Shown here piece after piece: positions 31,818 through 31,897 of a DNA stretch of 31,897 nt. How positions within the stretch are numbered: position 1 is the stretch's first letter; every line of letters begins with the position of its first letter. The position numbers and the translations under genes are program-made. The stretch is from DAMCZI01 sp032095175 (lineage in GTDB: Bacteria; Bacillota; Clostridia; Clostridiales; Caloramatoraceae), in assembly GCA_032095175.1 (NCBI GenBank), contig DAMCZI010000051.1:1-31897 (forward strand). Direction: 5' to 3'. The notes beneath the pieces were generated by a model. The model searched no databases. It saw only the letters and a list, made by a program, of their open reading frames with translations, and was not told where the DNA came from.

Positions 31818-31889
31818 ACCGAGGTGTCGGGGCATTTGACCTCTTGGAAAAACTTCGAACGAAGTGTTAGAAATTCTTGATTGCATGGA
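31818..31889 (+). repeat. Edge repeat, copy 2
   Basis: This is the partner of 1-70 in opposite orientation. Shared blocks are ACCGAGGTGTCG, CATTT, CTTGGAAAA, AGAAATTCT (here with one extra base) and ATTGCATGGA. The interior hairpin in this copy is ACTTCG-AA-CGAAGT. The 16 bases at 31857-31872 also occur, reversed, in the left arm of the large palindrome at 31380-31395. Confidence 0.7.
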
Positions 31890-31897
31890 TGGTGAGA

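Larger units (their letters stand above)
31198..31897. other. Gene-free 700-base region made of palindromic repeats
   Basis: No convincing coding frame, tRNA or rRNA is visible. The region contains, in order, a large imperfect inverted repeat (31262-31582), a long-stem palindrome (31691-31785) that recurs at 13347-13437, and the edge repeat (31818-31889). No simple hairpin-plus-T-run terminator directly after deoC is apparent; the large palindrome may serve. Confidence 0.7.

Overview
The window looks like chromosome from a low-GC, spore-forming member of the Clostridia. The evidence is the AT-rich intergenic DNA, strong AGGAGG-type ribosome binding sites with several GTG and TTG starts, a cotJABC spore-coat operon, a DUF1657 protein, SDR-type threonine dehydrogenase, a TGS/SAD-containing nucleoside kinase and a mannose-family PTS. 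No rRNA, tRNA, CRISPR array, transposase or phage gene is visible. Both window edges lie in copies of one ~70-nt repeat in inverted orientation. The window may therefore be a whole contig whose assembly stopped at repeats.

Layout. (i) 1-7001: threonine dehydrogenase, an HD-GYP phosphodiesterase, a uridine-kinase-like enzyme, peptidase T and a first M24 proline peptidase. (ii) 7002-9010: a gene-poor stretch with a short coding remnant, then sporulation genes (DUF1657 protein, cotJA-cotJB-cotJC). (iii) 9011-16360: an isolated Fic protein, a small membrane protein, a BaiN/HI0933-type flavoprotein, a DMT transporter plus LysR regulator, a second M24 peptidase and an MGDG-synthase-like glycosyltransferase. 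(iv) 16660-22090: cyclophilin, CinA, a flavodoxin-like iron-sulfur or thiol flavoprotein, an orphan AAA ATPase, a ferritin-like protein and a DppA-type D-aminopeptidase. (v) 22160-31197: a sugar-utilisation locus. (vi) 31198-31897: no genes, only nested palindromic repeats.

The most interesting part is region (v). A mannose-family PTS operon (IIA-IIB-IIC-IID, minus strand) is transcribed away from a plus-strand operon. That operon encodes a 578-aa protein with a kinase-like N-terminal region and a phosphomannose-isomerase C-terminal domain, a GntR/UTRA regulator, a TIM-barrel sugar-phosphate isomerase/epimerase and a DeoC aldolase. A stand-alone ManA and a second GntR regulator lie downstream of the PTS genes. 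Three related ~18-22-bp motifs in the shared 339-bp promoter region suggest one regulator controls both operons. I infer PTS uptake, aldose-ketose isomerisation, epimerisation and retro-aldol cleavage of an unidentified sugar. I do not recognise this combination as a described pathway.

The second point of interest is the non-coding repeat content: a two-hairpin repeat family (three full copies plus one partial), a two-copy long-stem palindrome, a ~320-bp imperfect inverted repeat, and the edge repeat. The two edge copies keep a hairpin while changing its sequence. Peptide and amino-acid use (PepT, two M24 peptidases, DppA, threonine dehydrogenase) is a recurring metabolic theme.
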